Below, piece after piece: positions 15,767 to 24,510 of a DNA stretch of 64,000 nucleotides (its first letter is position 1; every line of letters begins with the position of its first letter). The notes beneath the pieces are model-generated. The model did no database searches, was not told where the DNA came from, and saw only the letters and a list, made by a program, of their open reading frames with translations. The DNA is from an uncultured Collinsella sp. (lineage in GTDB: Bacteria; Actinomycetota; Coriobacteriia; Coriobacteriales; Coriobacteriaceae), in the NCBI GenBank assembly GCA_958403205.1, contig CATXWM010000001.1, positions 83,422 to 147,421 on the forward strand, read 5' to 3'. The position numbers were made by a program, and so were the translations under genes.

Positions 15767-18766
15767 ATGAGCGACATCATGAGGCCGATCCCGTTTTCGC
15801 AGCTGATGAACTGGATCATCGAGGAGCACAAGACTCAGGGCGCCGTCTTTGGCGTGCGCAAGATGGTCGCGACCAACCAGGAGGGTGCGCTTCCCATTTT
15901 TGACGAGCGCATCGAGACTCCGTTTGGCCCGGCCGCCGGTCCCAACACGCAGCTTGCCCAGAACATCGTGGCCTCTTATGTGGCCGGTTCCCGCTTCTTT
16001 GAGCTTAAGACCGTTCAGGTTATGGACGGCGAGGAGCTCTCCAAGTGCGTTAACAAGCCCTGTATCGTGGCGCAGGACGAGTGCTACAACTGCGAGTGGT
16101 CGACCGAGCTCGAGGTTCCGCAGGCCTTTGCCGAGTACGTGAAGGCATGGTTCGCCTGCCACCTGATCGCCCGCGAGTACGGCCTGGGCAGCCCGGACGG
16201 CTTTGTCTTCAACATGTCCGTGGGCTATGACCTCGAGGGCATCAAGAGCCCCAAGGTCGATGCGTACATTGAGGGCATGAAGGACGCCAGCGGCTCCGAG
16301 GTTTGGAACGAGTGCCGCACGTGGGCGCTCGCTAACCTGGACAAGTTTGAGCATGTCGATACCGCGTTTGTCGAGTCCATCCCGGCGCGCGTCTCCAACT
16401 CCATTACCGAGTCTACCCTGCACGGCTGCCCGCCGGCGGAGATCGAGCGCATCGCGACCTATCTGATCACCGAGAAGGGCCTCAACACCTACATCAAGTG
16501 CAACCCCACGCTGCTGGGTTATGAGTTTGCACGTCAGCGCCTCAACGAGCTGGGCTTTGACTACATCGTCTTCGATGACACGCACTTCCGCGAGGACCTG
16601 CAGTGGGCCGACGCCGTGCCCATGTTCGAGCGCCTGATTGCCCTGTGCGCCGAGCGCGGTCTTGAGTTTGGCGTCAAGCTGACCAACACGTTCCCCGTCG
16701 ACGTGACGAGGAACGAGCTGCCCTCCACCGAGATGTACATGTCCGGCCGTTCGCTGTTCTCGCTGACCATCGAGGCCGCCCGTCGCATTACCGAGCAGTT
16801 CGATGGCAAGCTGCGCATCAGCTACTCCGGCGGTGCCACGGTCTACAACATCCGCGCCCTGTACGATGCCGGCATTTGGCCCGTTACCCTGGCGACCGAC
16901 GTGCTCAAGCCTGGTGGCTACGAGCGCTTTAGCCAGATGGCCGGCGAGTTTACCGACCTGGATGGCAAGCCGTTCGCGGGCGTCTCTCTCGAGGCCGTGA
17001 CCGCGATCCAGACCGATTCGCTCACCAACCCGCTTTACAAGAAGCCGTTGCGCCCGCTGCCCGATCGCAAGGTCGCCGGCAAGAGCCCGCTTTCCGACTG
17101 CTTTACCACGCCGTGCCGCACGAGTTGCCCCATCCAGCAGGACATTCCCGCCTACCTGGCGGCTGTTGACGAGGGCCGCTACGAGGACGCACTCAACATC
17201 ATCATCGAGCGCAACGCCCTGCCGTTCATTACCGGCACCATCTGCCCGCATCCCTGCGGCCGTGCCTGCGAGCGTGCGTTCTACGAGCCCGAGGGCGCCC
17301 AGATTCGCGCCAGCAAGCTCAAGGCCGCCCGCGAGGCCATGACCGCCGTGCTGCCCAAGCTGCGCGCCCAGGCCATCGCCAACGACGGCGAGCACAACGT
17401 TGCCGTTATCGGCGGCGGCCCGGCCGGCCTGGCGACGGCGTTCTTCCTGACGCGTGCCGGCGTGCCCGTCACCATCTTCGAGGCCCGCGATTCGCTCGGT
17501 GGCGTGGTCCGTCACGTGATTCCCGAGTTCCGCATCGCGAGCGACGATATCTCCCACGATGCCGAGCTCTGCCTAGCCTTTGGCACCAAGGTGCGGCTCA
17601 ACGCTCGTGTGGATTCCATCGACGAACTCAAGGCTCAAGGCTTTACTGACGTGGTCGTGGCCACCGGTGCCTGGATGCCCGGCTCTGCGGGCTTGGGCGA
17701 GGGCGCCGAGCTCGATGTGCTGGAGTTCCTCGAGGCCGCCAAGAAGGGCGAGAAGCTCGAGCTGGGCGAGGACGTCGTGGTTATTGGCGCCGGCAACACT
17801 GCCATGGATGCGGCCCGCGTGGCCAAGCGCCTGGCTGGCGTGAAGAACGTGCGCCTGGTGTATCGCCGCACCAAGAAGCAGATGCCCGCCGACGAGGAAG
17901 AGCTCGATCTTGCTCTTGCCGACGGCGTTGAGTTCTGCGAGCTGCTGGCGCCTAAGGCGCTTAACGGCGCCGTGCTGACCTGCGACGTTATGGAGCTTGG
18001 CGAGCCGGATGCAAGCGGCCGTCGCAGCCCCGTCGCCACGGGCGAGACCGTCGAGCTGCCTGCCACCACGGTGATCTGCGCCGTGGGCGAGGGCATCGAT
18101 GCCAGCCTGTACGACGCCGCGGGCGTCGAGCACGACCGTCGCGGCCGTCTTGCCGCCACCTCCACCGGCGTTGAGGGCGTCTGGGCTGCGGGCGACTGTC
18201 GTCGCGGTCCGGCCACCGTGGTCGAGGCTATTGCCGACGCCGCCGAAGTCGCCCGCGCCATCGCCGGCGTGGACTTTAACAAGTACGCCGACTGCAACGA
18301 GCAGACTGGCCGCGAGGACACCTGCTACGAGCGCAAGGGGTCGCTGTGCCGCGACAAGTGCAACTGCACCAAGACCCGCTGCCTGGGCTGCGGCTCGGTA
18401 TGCGAGGTCTGCTGCGATGTGTGCCCCAACCGCGCCAACGTGGCAATTAAGGTGCCGGGCCTGGCCAAGCATCAGGTCGTTCATGTCGACGGCATGTGCA
18501 ACGAGTGCGGCAACTGCGCCGTGTTCTGCCCCTACCAGGAGGGTCGTCCCTACAAGGACAAGCTCACCCTGTTCTGGAGCGAGCAGGACATGGAGAACTC
18601 CGAGAACGAGGGCTTCCTGGCCGTGGGCGAGGACCACTTTAAGGTCCGCGTCGCCGGCACGGTCCGCACCGTCTCGGTCGATGCCGTCAACACCGGCCTT
18701 CCCGAGGCCGTCCGCCTGACCATCAAGGCCGTGCGCGACAACTATTCGTATCTCCTTAAGAAATAA
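15767..18766 (+). CDS. ygfK: YgfK-type FAD/Fe-S oxidoreductase (annotated 'selenate reductase' subunit)
   Basis: The 999-residue cytoplasmic protein has three parts. Residues 1 to about 450 resemble a dihydroorotate-dehydrogenase-like barrel. Residues about 445-850 resemble the glutamate-synthase small subunit, with Cys residues in TPCRTSCPIQQDIPAYL, an FAD site VAVIGGGPAGLATAFFLTRA (about 544) and an NADPH-type site VVVIGAGNTAMDAARVAKRL (about 670). The end is Cys-rich, including CRDKCNCTKTRCLGCGSVC and CNECGNCAVFCP, for Fe-S clusters. It starts at 15767 after GAGAGGAG. YgfK has been tied to uric acid degradation; the selenate reductase name is historical. It probably passes electrons between NAD(P)H and the hydroxylase or a purine intermediate. 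Confidence 0.92.
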   Translation: MSDIMRPIPFSQLMNWIIEEHKTQGAVFGVRKMVATNQEGALPIFDERIETPFGPAAGPNTQLAQNIVASYVAGSRFFELKTVQVMDGEELSKCVNKPCIVAQDECYNCEWSTELEVPQAFAEYVKAWFACHLIAREYGLGSPDGFVFNMSVGYDLEGIKSPKVDAYIEGMKDASGSEVWNECRTWALANLDKFEHVDTAFVESIPARVSNSITESTLHGCPPAEIERIATYLITEKGLNTYIKCNPTLLGYEFARQRLNELGFDYIVFDDTHFREDLQWADAVPMFERLIALCAERGLEFGVKLTNTFPVDVTRNELPSTEMYMSGRSLFSLTIEAARRITEQFDGKLRISYSGGATVYNIRALYDAGIWPVTLATDVLKPGGYERFSQMAGEFTDLDGKPFAGVSLEAVTAIQTDSLTNPLYKKPLRPLPDRKVAGKSPLSDCFTTPCRTSCPIQQDIPAYLAAVDEGRYEDALNIIIERNALPFITGTICPHPCGRACERAFYEPEGAQIRASKLKAAREAMTAVLPKLRAQAIANDGEHNVAVIGGGPAGLATAFFLTRAGVPVTIFEARDSLGGVVRHVIPEFRIASDDISHDAELCLAFGTKVRLNARVDSIDELKAQGFTDVVVATGAWMPGSAGLGEGAELDVLEFLEAAKKGEKLELGEDVVVIGAGNTAMDAARVAKRLAGVKNVRLVYRRTKKQMPADEEELDLALADGVEFCELLAPKALNGAVLTCDVMELGEPDASGRRSPVATGETVELPATTVICAVGEGIDASLYDAAGVEHDRRGRLAATSTGVEGVWAAGDCRRGPATVVEAIADAAEVARAIAGVDFNKYADCNEQTGREDTCYERKGSLCRDKCNCTKTRCLGCGSVCEVCCDVCPNRANVAIKVPGLAKHQVVHVDGMCNECGNCAVFCPYQEGRPYKDKLTLFWSEQDMENSENEGFLAVGEDHFKVRVAGTVRTVSVDAVNTGLPEAVRLTIKAVRDNYSYLLKK

Positions 18767-18776
18767 GGGACCCCTT

Positions 18777-19256
18777 ATGGCCAAATCCATTCAACATAAC
18801 GTGGCCTACGTTGCCTGCGGAAGCGGTTGTGCCTCCGCAGGCGGCGACGCCCGCTGCAGTGAAGGCTGCATTGGCTGTGGCGCCTGCGTCACGGCCTGCC
18901 CCCACGGCGCCATTGCACTGGTCGATGGCATCGCCCGCGTTGATCGCTCAAAGTGCACGGGCTGTGGCCTGTGCGGCATGGCGTGCCCGCAGCGCGTGAT
19001 CGCCTTCGTCCCCGGCTACCAGAATATCCTGGTGCGCTGCAACAACACCGATAAGGGCGCCATCGCCCGCAAGATCTGCGACACGAGCTGCATCGGTTGC
19101 GGCATGTGCGCCAAAAAGTGCCCTGCCGGCGCTATCCGTATCGAGGACAACTGCGCCCATATCGACGGCGCTGATTGCCTGTCGTGCGGCATGTGCGCCG
19201 TCGTCTGCCCGCATGGCGCCATCCACGACCGTACCGGCATCGCCGCCGGCGTGTAG
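18777..19256 (+). CDS. Ferredoxin-type protein with four [4Fe-4S] motifs
   Basis: The 159-residue protein has four Cys-rich motifs: CIGCGACVTACP, CTGCGLCGMACP, CIGCGMCAKKCP and CLSCGMCAVVCP. It resembles the RnfB C-terminal ferredoxin domain but has no membrane anchor. It lies 10 bp after ygfK and 12 bp before the hydroxylase, so it most likely shuttles electrons between these two enzymes. The hydroxylase here has no FAD subunit, which strengthens that idea. In E. coli the comparable clusters carry ygfS/ygfT-type Fe-S proteins. Confidence 0.88.
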   Translation: MAKSIQHNVAYVACGSGCASAGGDARCSEGCIGCGACVTACPHGAIALVDGIARVDRSKCTGCGLCGMACPQRVIAFVPGYQNILVRCNNTDKGAIARKICDTSCIGCGMCAKKCPAGAIRIEDNCAHIDGADCLSCGMCAVVCPHGAIHDRTGIAAGV

Positions 19257-19268
19257 AAGGGAATCACC

Positions 19269-22046
19269 ATGGCACAGGAATTCACTTTTACCGTTAACGG
19301 CGTGGAACGCACGACGACCCAAAACAAACCGTTGCTGCGCTATCTGCGCGACGACCTGCACATTCACTCCGCCAAGGATGGCTGCTCCGAGGGTGCCTGC
19401 GGTACCTGCACCATCCACGTGGACGGTGCGGCCGTCAAGGCGTGCGTGCTGACCACCGCCCTTGCCGCCGGCCGTAACATCGTGACCGTCGAGGGCCTGC
19501 CCCAGGACGTGCGCGAGGCCTTTGTGTACGCCTTTGGCGCCGTGGGCGCCGTGCAGTGCGGCTTTTGCATCCCCGGTATGGTCATGGCGGGTGCGGCGCT
19601 CATCGCCGAGGACCCCGAGCCCACCGAGGAGCAGATTAAGTACGCCATCCGCGGCAACGTCTGCCGCTGCACCGGCTACAAAAAGATTATCGAGGGCATT
19701 TCGCTGGCCGCTGCGGTGCTCCGCGGCGAAAAGCAGATTGACGAGGACCTGGAGCGCGGCGACGACTACGGCGTGGGCAAGCGCGCCTTCCGTATCGACG
19801 TGCGCAAGAAGGTGCTCGGCGAGGGCAAGTACCCCGACGACATCGACGAGCTCGATCAGCCGGGCCTGACCTATGCCAGCGCCGTGCGCTCCAAGTATCC
19901 GCGCGCCCGCGTGCTCTCCATCGACACCTCCAAGGCCGAGGCCCTGCCCGGTGTGGTGGGCATCCTGCGCGCCGAGGACGTGCCGGTCAACCAGGTCGGC
20001 CACCTTATCCAGGACTGGGACGTCATGATTGCCCAGGGCGATATCACCCGCTGCGTGGGTGACGCCATCGTGCTGGTGGTCGCCGAGGACGAGGCGACGC
20101 TCGAGAAGGCCAAGAAGCTCGTAAAGATCGATTACGAGCCGCTGGAGCCCGTGCGTAACATTGTCGAGGCCAGGGCTGCCGACGCCCCACGCCTGCACGA
20201 CAGCTTCTTTGCCTTTGGCAACACGGTGGAGCTCAAGGACAACGTGTGCCAGAGCCGTCACGTGACGCGCGGCGACGCCGCCAAGGCGCTGGCAGAGAGC
20301 GCGTTTACCGTGACGCAGCGCTTTACCACGCCCTTTACCGAGCATGCCTTCTTGGAGCCCGAGTGCGCCGTCGCCTTCCCGTACAAGAACGGCGTCAAGG
20401 TGCAGTCGACCGACCAGGGTGCCTACGACACGCGCAAAGAGTGCGCCCACATGTTTGGCTGGGACAACGAACCCGAGCGTGTGGTCGTCGAGACCATGCT
20501 CGTGGGTGGCGGCTTTGGCGGCAAGGAGGACGTGTCCATCCAGCACCTGGCCGCGCTCGCCGCATACAAGTTCCAGCGTCCTGTGAAGTGCAAGCTCACA
20601 CGTGCCGAGTCGCTCGCGTTCCATCCCAAGCGCCATGCCATGGACGGCACCTTTACGCTGGGCTGCGACGCCGAGGGCAACTTTACCGGTCTGGACTGCG
20701 AGATCAACTTTGACACCGGCGCCTACGCGTCGCTGTGCGGCCCGGTGCTCGAGCGCGCCTGCACGCATGCCGTCGGCCCCTACAAGTACCAGAACACCGA
20801 CATTCGCGGCTTTGGCTACTACACCAACAACCCGCCCGCCGGTGCGTACCGAGGCTTTGGCGTTTGCCAGTCCGAGTTTGCGCTCGAGAGCCTGATCGAC
20901 CTGCTGGCCGAGAAGGTCGGCCTGGATCCGTGGGAGATCCGCTACCGTAACGCCATCGAGCCGGGCGAGGTTCTGCCCAACGGCCAGATTGCTGACTGCT
21001 CCACGGCGCTGAAGGAGACGCTGCTCGAGGTCAAGGATGCCTACTATGCGCATCCCGGACACGCCGGTATCGCCTGCGCCATGAAGAACGCTGGCGTGGG
21101 CGTTGGCCTGCCCGATGCCGGCCGCTGCAAGATTCGCGTCGAGAACGGCGTGGCCGTGGTCTATGCCGCCACGTCCGACATCGGCCAGGGCTGCAACACC
21201 GTCTTTTTGCAGGACGTTGCCGAGGCATGCGGTCTGCCGCTTCGCTGCATCGCCAACGGCGAGTGCTCCACCGAGAATGCTCCCGACTCTGGCACCACGT
21301 CTGGTTCGCGTCAGACGGTCGTGACTGGCGAGGCCGTGCGCGGCGCCGCCTTCTTGCTGCGCGATGCCATGGTTGGCATCGAGGCCGGCAAGCCTGCGCC
21401 TACTGCCCCGGTGAGCGCTCATGGTGACGGCGTCAAGATCGAGTACGACGACGGTCGCGCCTATCAGCTGCGCACGCAGGAACTCGTCGCCGGCCAGGGC
21501 ATGCATCCCCAGGATCCCGCGGCAGCCATCAAGGCGCTCGAGGGATGCGAGTTTGGCTACGTGTATCTGGAGCCAACCGACAAGCTGGGCGCCGACGTTC
21601 CCAATCCCAAGAGCCACATCTGCTACGGCTTTGCCACGCATGTGGTCATTCTGGATGATGACGGTCGCGTGAGCGAGATCTATGCTGCGCACGATTCCGG
21701 CAAGGTGGTCAACCCCATCTCCATCCAGGGTCAGATCGAAGGCGGCGTGCTCATGGGTATGGGCTATGCGCTTACCGAGGACTGGCCGCTCAAGGACTGC
21801 GTGCCCCAGGCAAGGTACGGCACGCTCGGGCTGTTCCGTGCGCCCGAGATTCCGGATATCCACGCCATCTACGTGGAGAAGGACGAGCTGCTGCCTGTGG
21901 CATATGGCGGCAAGGGCATCGGCGAGATCGCAACGATCCCCACGGCGCCCGCCGTGCAGAACGCCTACCGCGCGTTTGACGGCAAGCTGCGTCCGGATCT
22001 TCCCATGGTGGATACGCCCTACAGCCGCGTTCGCAACCGCGGGTAG
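19269..22046 (+). CDS. xdhD: XdhD-type molybdenum hydroxylase, [2Fe-2S] and molybdopterin domains fused
   Basis: The 925-residue enzyme belongs to the xanthine dehydrogenase family and would hydroxylate or reductively dehydroxylate a purine. The N-terminus has the plant-type [2Fe-2S] site (CSEGACGTC, about 39-47) and the second cluster (CGFCIPGM about 97; CRCTGY about 132). The molybdopterin part follows directly, with GGGFGGKED (about 414), AYRGFGVCQSEFALES and the active-site Glu in GKGIGE (about 885). There is no FAD domain and no adjacent FAD subunit gene. The domain order matches the XdhD/selenium-dependent group, and YqeB, YqeC and XdhC in the right arm suit a selenium-modified cofactor. 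Direction and substrate in the cell are inferred. Confidence 0.9.
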   Translation: MAQEFTFTVNGVERTTTQNKPLLRYLRDDLHIHSAKDGCSEGACGTCTIHVDGAAVKACVLTTALAAGRNIVTVEGLPQDVREAFVYAFGAVGAVQCGFCIPGMVMAGAALIAEDPEPTEEQIKYAIRGNVCRCTGYKKIIEGISLAAAVLRGEKQIDEDLERGDDYGVGKRAFRIDVRKKVLGEGKYPDDIDELDQPGLTYASAVRSKYPRARVLSIDTSKAEALPGVVGILRAEDVPVNQVGHLIQDWDVMIAQGDITRCVGDAIVLVVAEDEATLEKAKKLVKIDYEPLEPVRNIVEARAADAPRLHDSFFAFGNTVELKDNVCQSRHVTRGDAAKALAESAFTVTQRFTTPFTEHAFLEPECAVAFPYKNGVKVQSTDQGAYDTRKECAHMFGWDNEPERVVVETMLVGGGFGGKEDVSIQHLAALAAYKFQRPVKCKLTRAESLAFHPKRHAMDGTFTLGCDAEGNFTGLDCEINFDTGAYASLCGPVLERACTHAVGPYKYQNTDIRGFGYYTNNPPAGAYRGFGVCQSEFALESLIDLLAEKVGLDPWEIRYRNAIEPGEVLPNGQIADCSTALKETLLEVKDAYYAHPGHAGIACAMKNAGVGVGLPDAGRCKIRVENGVAVVYAATSDIGQGCNTVFLQDVAEACGLPLRCIANGECSTENAPDSGTTSGSRQTVVTGEAVRGAAFLLRDAMVGIEAGKPAPTAPVSAHGDGVKIEYDDGRAYQLRTQELVAGQGMHPQDPAAAIKALEGCEFGYVYLEPTDKLGADVPNPKSHICYGFATHVVILDDDGRVSEIYAAHDSGKVVNPISIQGQIEGGVLMGMGYALTEDWPLKDCVPQARYGTLGLFRAPEIPDIHAIYVEKDELLPVAYGGKGIGEIATIPTAPAVQNAYRAFDGKLRPDLPMVDTPYSRVRNRG

Positions 22047-22115
22047 GGTAGGGCGCGGACAGTCATTACTGACGAGCTGTTCGCGCTCAACATCAACTAC
22101 ATACGCTGCGCCTTT

Positions 22116-22150
22116 GGCCCCGGCTCCATCGCGAGCCGGGGCCTTTTGTT
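22116..22150 (+). terminator. Terminator of the left purine arm
   Basis: GGCCCCGGCTC (22116-22126) pairs perfectly with GAGCCGGGGCC (22133-22143) around CATCGC, followed by TTTTGTTT. Confidence 0.92.
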
Positions 22151-22156
22151 TGGAGC

Positions 22157-22264
22157 GGAAACTGTGTCCCGGATTCAAGCCTCAGAACGGGTCGTGCTTT
22201 CCGGATCGGTCCTCAACCGGAAGCTGTATCCCGGAACCAGGCTCCAGAACGGGATGCATTTTCC
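22157..22264 (+). repeat. 62-bp palindromic repeat, two units upstream of the ATPase
   Basis: Units start at 22157 and 22219, exactly 62 bp apart. Each has a left arm like GGAAACTGTGTCCCG and a right arm like CGGGATGCATTTTCC, which can fold into a long hairpin. The same unit, with the same period, occurs after the ATPase at 23811-24114. Confidence 0.85.
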
Positions 22265-22319
22265 GGGACGGTCCACGTGCGGTGGTGTACCGCCCCTTCT
22301 GCGTGCGCTGTTTTTCGAA

Positions 22320-22375
22320 TTACGTTATAGCTAGCTATATTATAGAAAGGTATAATATAGCTAGCTATAACGTAA
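22320..22375 (+). promoter_or_regulatory. Perfect 25-bp inverted repeat before the ATPase
   Basis: Arms at 22320-22344 and 22351-22375 are exact reverse complements with a 6-nt GAAAGG loop. Each arm contains the self-palindrome TATAGCTAGCTATA. TATAAT at 22351-22356 could be a -10. The right arm ends 15 bp before the ATPase ATG, so it could act as an operator or as a leader hairpin. Confidence 0.8.
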
Positions 22376-22390
22376 AGGAAGGATGGCCCT

Positions 22391-23770
22391 ATGTTTATCG
22401 GAAGAACAGTGGAAATGTCCGAGCTCAATCGACTGTATGGCACGGGCTCCTTTGAAATGCCTGTGATTTACGGCCGCCGTCGTGTGGGTAAAACGCGCCT
22501 TATCACAGAGTTCATCCAAGGCAAGAAGGCTATTTACTTTCAAGCTCGTCGTACCAATGCGGAGGCAAACCTGCACGGCTTTAGCCAGGCGATACTTGCA
22601 GGCTCGGTTGGTGCTGCAGGCGTGTCGTTTCGTAGTTTTGACGAGGCGTTCGATGCATTGGCCACCATGGCCCGCACGGAACGTTTGGTTGTCGTGATTG
22701 ACGAGTATCCCTATCTCGCCCAATCGAATCCCGAAATCAGCTCGTTGCTGCAAGACAAGATCGACCACTTGTACAAAGAGACCAGGCTCATGCTGATCCT
22801 ATGCGGCTCGTCTCTTTCGTTTATGGAGGAACAGGTGTTGGGCTACGAGAGTCCGCTATACGGTAGGCGTACGGCCCAGTTTAAGATCATGCCGCTCGAT
22901 TTTACGACGACCCTCGGCCTGTGGCAGAGCATGAGTCGCGAAGATGCTGCAGTTTGCTATGGCATGACGGGCGGCATTCCTGCATATATCGAGAAAGTCG
23001 ATCCTACCGTATCGCTCAAGGACAACATCAAACGTCTTTTTCTTACCCCTACGGGCTATCTCTTTGAAGAGCCGAGTAACCTACTATTGCAAGAGTGCCG
23101 CAATCCCGAGCAATATGATGCGATCGTGCAGGCAATTGCCCAGGGACGCTCGAAGATCTCGGAGATTGCGAGCTCTACGGGAATCCCTGCGAGCAACGTA
23201 AAGAGCTATGTGGATAAGCTGGCGTCGCTTGGGATTGTCGAGCGCGAGCTGCCCCTAAACGAGACGAGCAATAAGCGAGCCGTGTATCTGCTGAGCGACC
23301 AGATGTTTAGGTTCTGGTACAAGTTTGTGCCGCAGAACATCGGGCTGATTCAAAACGATATGGCCGAGATGGCGTATAAGCGCATTGAGCCGCACGTATC
23401 GGATTACATGGGCACGGTCTTTGAGCTTATATGCAGGCAATACGTGTACGAACTCGCGCGCGCGGGCCAGCTCGATGTGGTTCCGGCGAGTGTCGGGCGC
23501 TGGTGGGGGACGGATAATCGCACGCATACGCAGGAAGAAATCGACTTGATTGTTGACGATGGCGAGGGCACTGCGCTGTTTGCGGAGTGCAAATGGCGCA
23601 ATGAACCGGTGGGCGAAGACGTGCTGCAAAAGCTCGTGCACCGAAGCGAGCTCTTTAGACGGCAACGAAAAAGCTACGTGATCTTCTCGAAGCGTGGCTT
23701 TACGCAGGGATGTCGGGATGCCGCGGATAGTAGGGGAGACGTCAAGCTAATCTCGTTTGCCGAAATGTGA
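22391..23770 (+). CDS. AAA family ATPase with C-terminal DUF234 nuclease-like domain
   Basis: The 459-residue protein has an N-terminal P-loop (GRRRVGKT, about 28-35) and Walker B (VVVIDEYPYL, about 100). A winged-helix segment follows (SKISEIASSTGIPASNVKSY). The C-terminal domain has EEIDLIVDD and AECKWR, spaced like a PD-(D/E)xK nuclease core, as in the DUF234 family. Such ATPases are common in gut bacteria and archaea, and their role is not established; defence or DNA maintenance has been suggested. It is flanked by 62-bp repeats on both sides and preceded by a perfect inverted repeat, so it looks like a discrete accessory unit between the two purine arms. Confidence 0.88.
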   Translation: MFIGRTVEMSELNRLYGTGSFEMPVIYGRRRVGKTRLITEFIQGKKAIYFQARRTNAEANLHGFSQAILAGSVGAAGVSFRSFDEAFDALATMARTERLVVVIDEYPYLAQSNPEISSLLQDKIDHLYKETRLMLILCGSSLSFMEEQVLGYESPLYGRRTAQFKIMPLDFTTTLGLWQSMSREDAAVCYGMTGGIPAYIEKVDPTVSLKDNIKRLFLTPTGYLFEEPSNLLLQECRNPEQYDAIVQAIAQGRSKISEIASSTGIPASNVKSYVDKLASLGIVERELPLNETSNKRAVYLLSDQMFRFWYKFVPQNIGLIQNDMAEMAYKRIEPHVSDYMGTVFELICRQYVYELARAGQLDVVPASVGRWWGTDNRTHTQEEIDLIVDDGEGTALFAECKWRNEPVGEDVLQKLVHRSELFRRQRKSYVIFSKRGFTQGCRDAADSRGDVKLISFAEM

Positions 23771-23810
23771 AGGCGGGGATAATGAAGCGCGTCCTGATTT
23801 GATGCTGGGA

Positions 23811-24114
23811 ATGGGATGTGCTTTCCTTTTGCGACCTTTGGCGGAAAGTGCGTTCCAGATTTCGGCTTCAGAATGGGATGCCGTTTCCGGATCGGCCCTC
23901 AGGCGGAAACTACGACCCGGAATTCGGCTCCAAAACGGGATACGCTTTCCCGGTGGCATCTCTAGCGGAAACTGCATCCCGGAATGAGCTCTCGGAACGG
24001 GACACGCTTTCCCATCGGGGCTTCAAGCGGAAACCGTGTCCCGGAATCGAGCCTCAGGGTGGGACGCATTTTCCGGTAGAGGCCTGGGACGGAAGGCGTG
24101 TCCCAGAATCCGGC
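23811..24114 (+). repeat. 62-bp palindromic tandem array, about five and a half units
   Basis: Left arms start at 23843, 23905, 23967, 24029 and 24091, a strict 62-bp period, and a right half-unit lies at 23811-23826. A typical unit has GGAAACTGCATCCCGGAAT, then a short linker, then GAACGGGACACGCTTTCC. Units differ at many positions but keep the pairing potential. There are no unique spacers, so this is not a CRISPR array. Confidence 0.9.
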
Positions 24115-24174
24115 TAATCCGATGGCCAGGTGGTTGAGCGAGCGGGCTCCGAGGCTCCATTACTGAAAATTCAT

Positions 24175-24203
24175 TTGTTAAACCTGGCAACCGTGGGTAG
24201 AAT
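24175..24203 (+). promoter_or_regulatory. Promoter for a putative antisense RNA
   Basis: TTGTTA (24175-24180), a 17-bp spacer and TAGAAT (24198-24203) form a good sigma-70-type promoter reading rightward. Transcription would start near 24210. Confidence 0.55.
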
Positions 24204-24209
24204 GAAGTC

Positions 24210-24293
24210 GACGGCAGCCCAAGGGTGATAGCTGGGCAGCGCCGTTGCTTTGATCAAGGGGTCAATGCCTTAACGGCGTCGACCCCTCTTTTT
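24210..24293 (+). ncRNA. Putative antisense RNA overlapping a small toxin gene
   Basis: From the promoter at 24175-24203, a transcript of about 85 nt would end at a terminator-like stem, AGGGGTC (24257-24263) with GACCCCT (24281-24287), followed by CTTTTT. Its 3' part is complementary to the 3' end of the minus-strand peptide gene at 24270-24395. Convergent overlap at the 3' ends is the layout of Fst/RNAII and TxpA/RatA type I toxin-antitoxin pairs. Transcription has not been shown. Confidence 0.5.
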
Positions 24294-24395
24294 GTGCTTC
24301 GAACACTGCTTGAGTGCCTCGGTAAGTCCGATAAGCGCCGTGAGGAGCGAGACCAAAGAGGTCAGGAGCTTCACGAAATCAATCAGATTGGTCAT
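24270..24395 (-). CDS. Small hydrophobic peptide, putative type I toxin
   Basis: This 41-residue ORF encodes one hydrophobic segment, LIDFVKLLTSLVSLLTALIG, followed by a strongly basic tail, CSKHKKRGRRR. That is the architecture of membrane-acting type I toxins and holin-like peptides. The ATG at 24395 lies 8 bp after a very strong Shine-Dalgarno (GGGAGGTGAT). No named family is recognised with confidence. The stop codon falls within the loop of the antisense RNA terminator. Sequences like GACGGCAG and GGGCAGCGCC occur in inverted orientation at both ends of the locus (24209-24245 and 24420-24450). Confidence 0.55.
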   Translation of the reverse strand: MTNLIDFVKLLTSLVSLLTALIGLTEALKQCSKHKKRGRRR

Positions 24396-24510
24396 GGGCA
24401 TCACCTCCCGTCGCATGGAGGGCGCTGCCCGGCACATGGAACTGCCGTCAACAATAACCAGTCTATCAAACTGCAGCCATAAATACGAATATATGTTCGA
24501 TAATAACAGC

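Noticed and set aside
15599..17557. Long minus-strand frame opposite ygfK
   Set aside because: Composition is Gly/Ala/Arg/His-rich shadow sequence without motifs or a ribosome site.
15767..22046. Selenate reductase complex
   Set aside because: The name comes from old annotation of YgfK/XdhD; the purine permease, SsnA and YgeXYW context points to purine degradation.
18948..22178. Open frame of 1076 codons on the minus strand opposite the hydroxylase gene
   Set aside because: It is a shadow of a GC-rich gene; the plus-strand product has clear Fe-S and Mo motifs and the antisense product has none.
22391..23770. Insertion sequence transposase flanked by inverted repeats
   Set aside because: The protein has P-loop ATPase and DUF234 features, the flanking repeats are tandem hairpins and no target duplication was found.
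23811..24114. Possible CRISPR array
   Set aside because: The period is constant, but units are contiguous palindromes with no unique spacers, and no cas genes are present.
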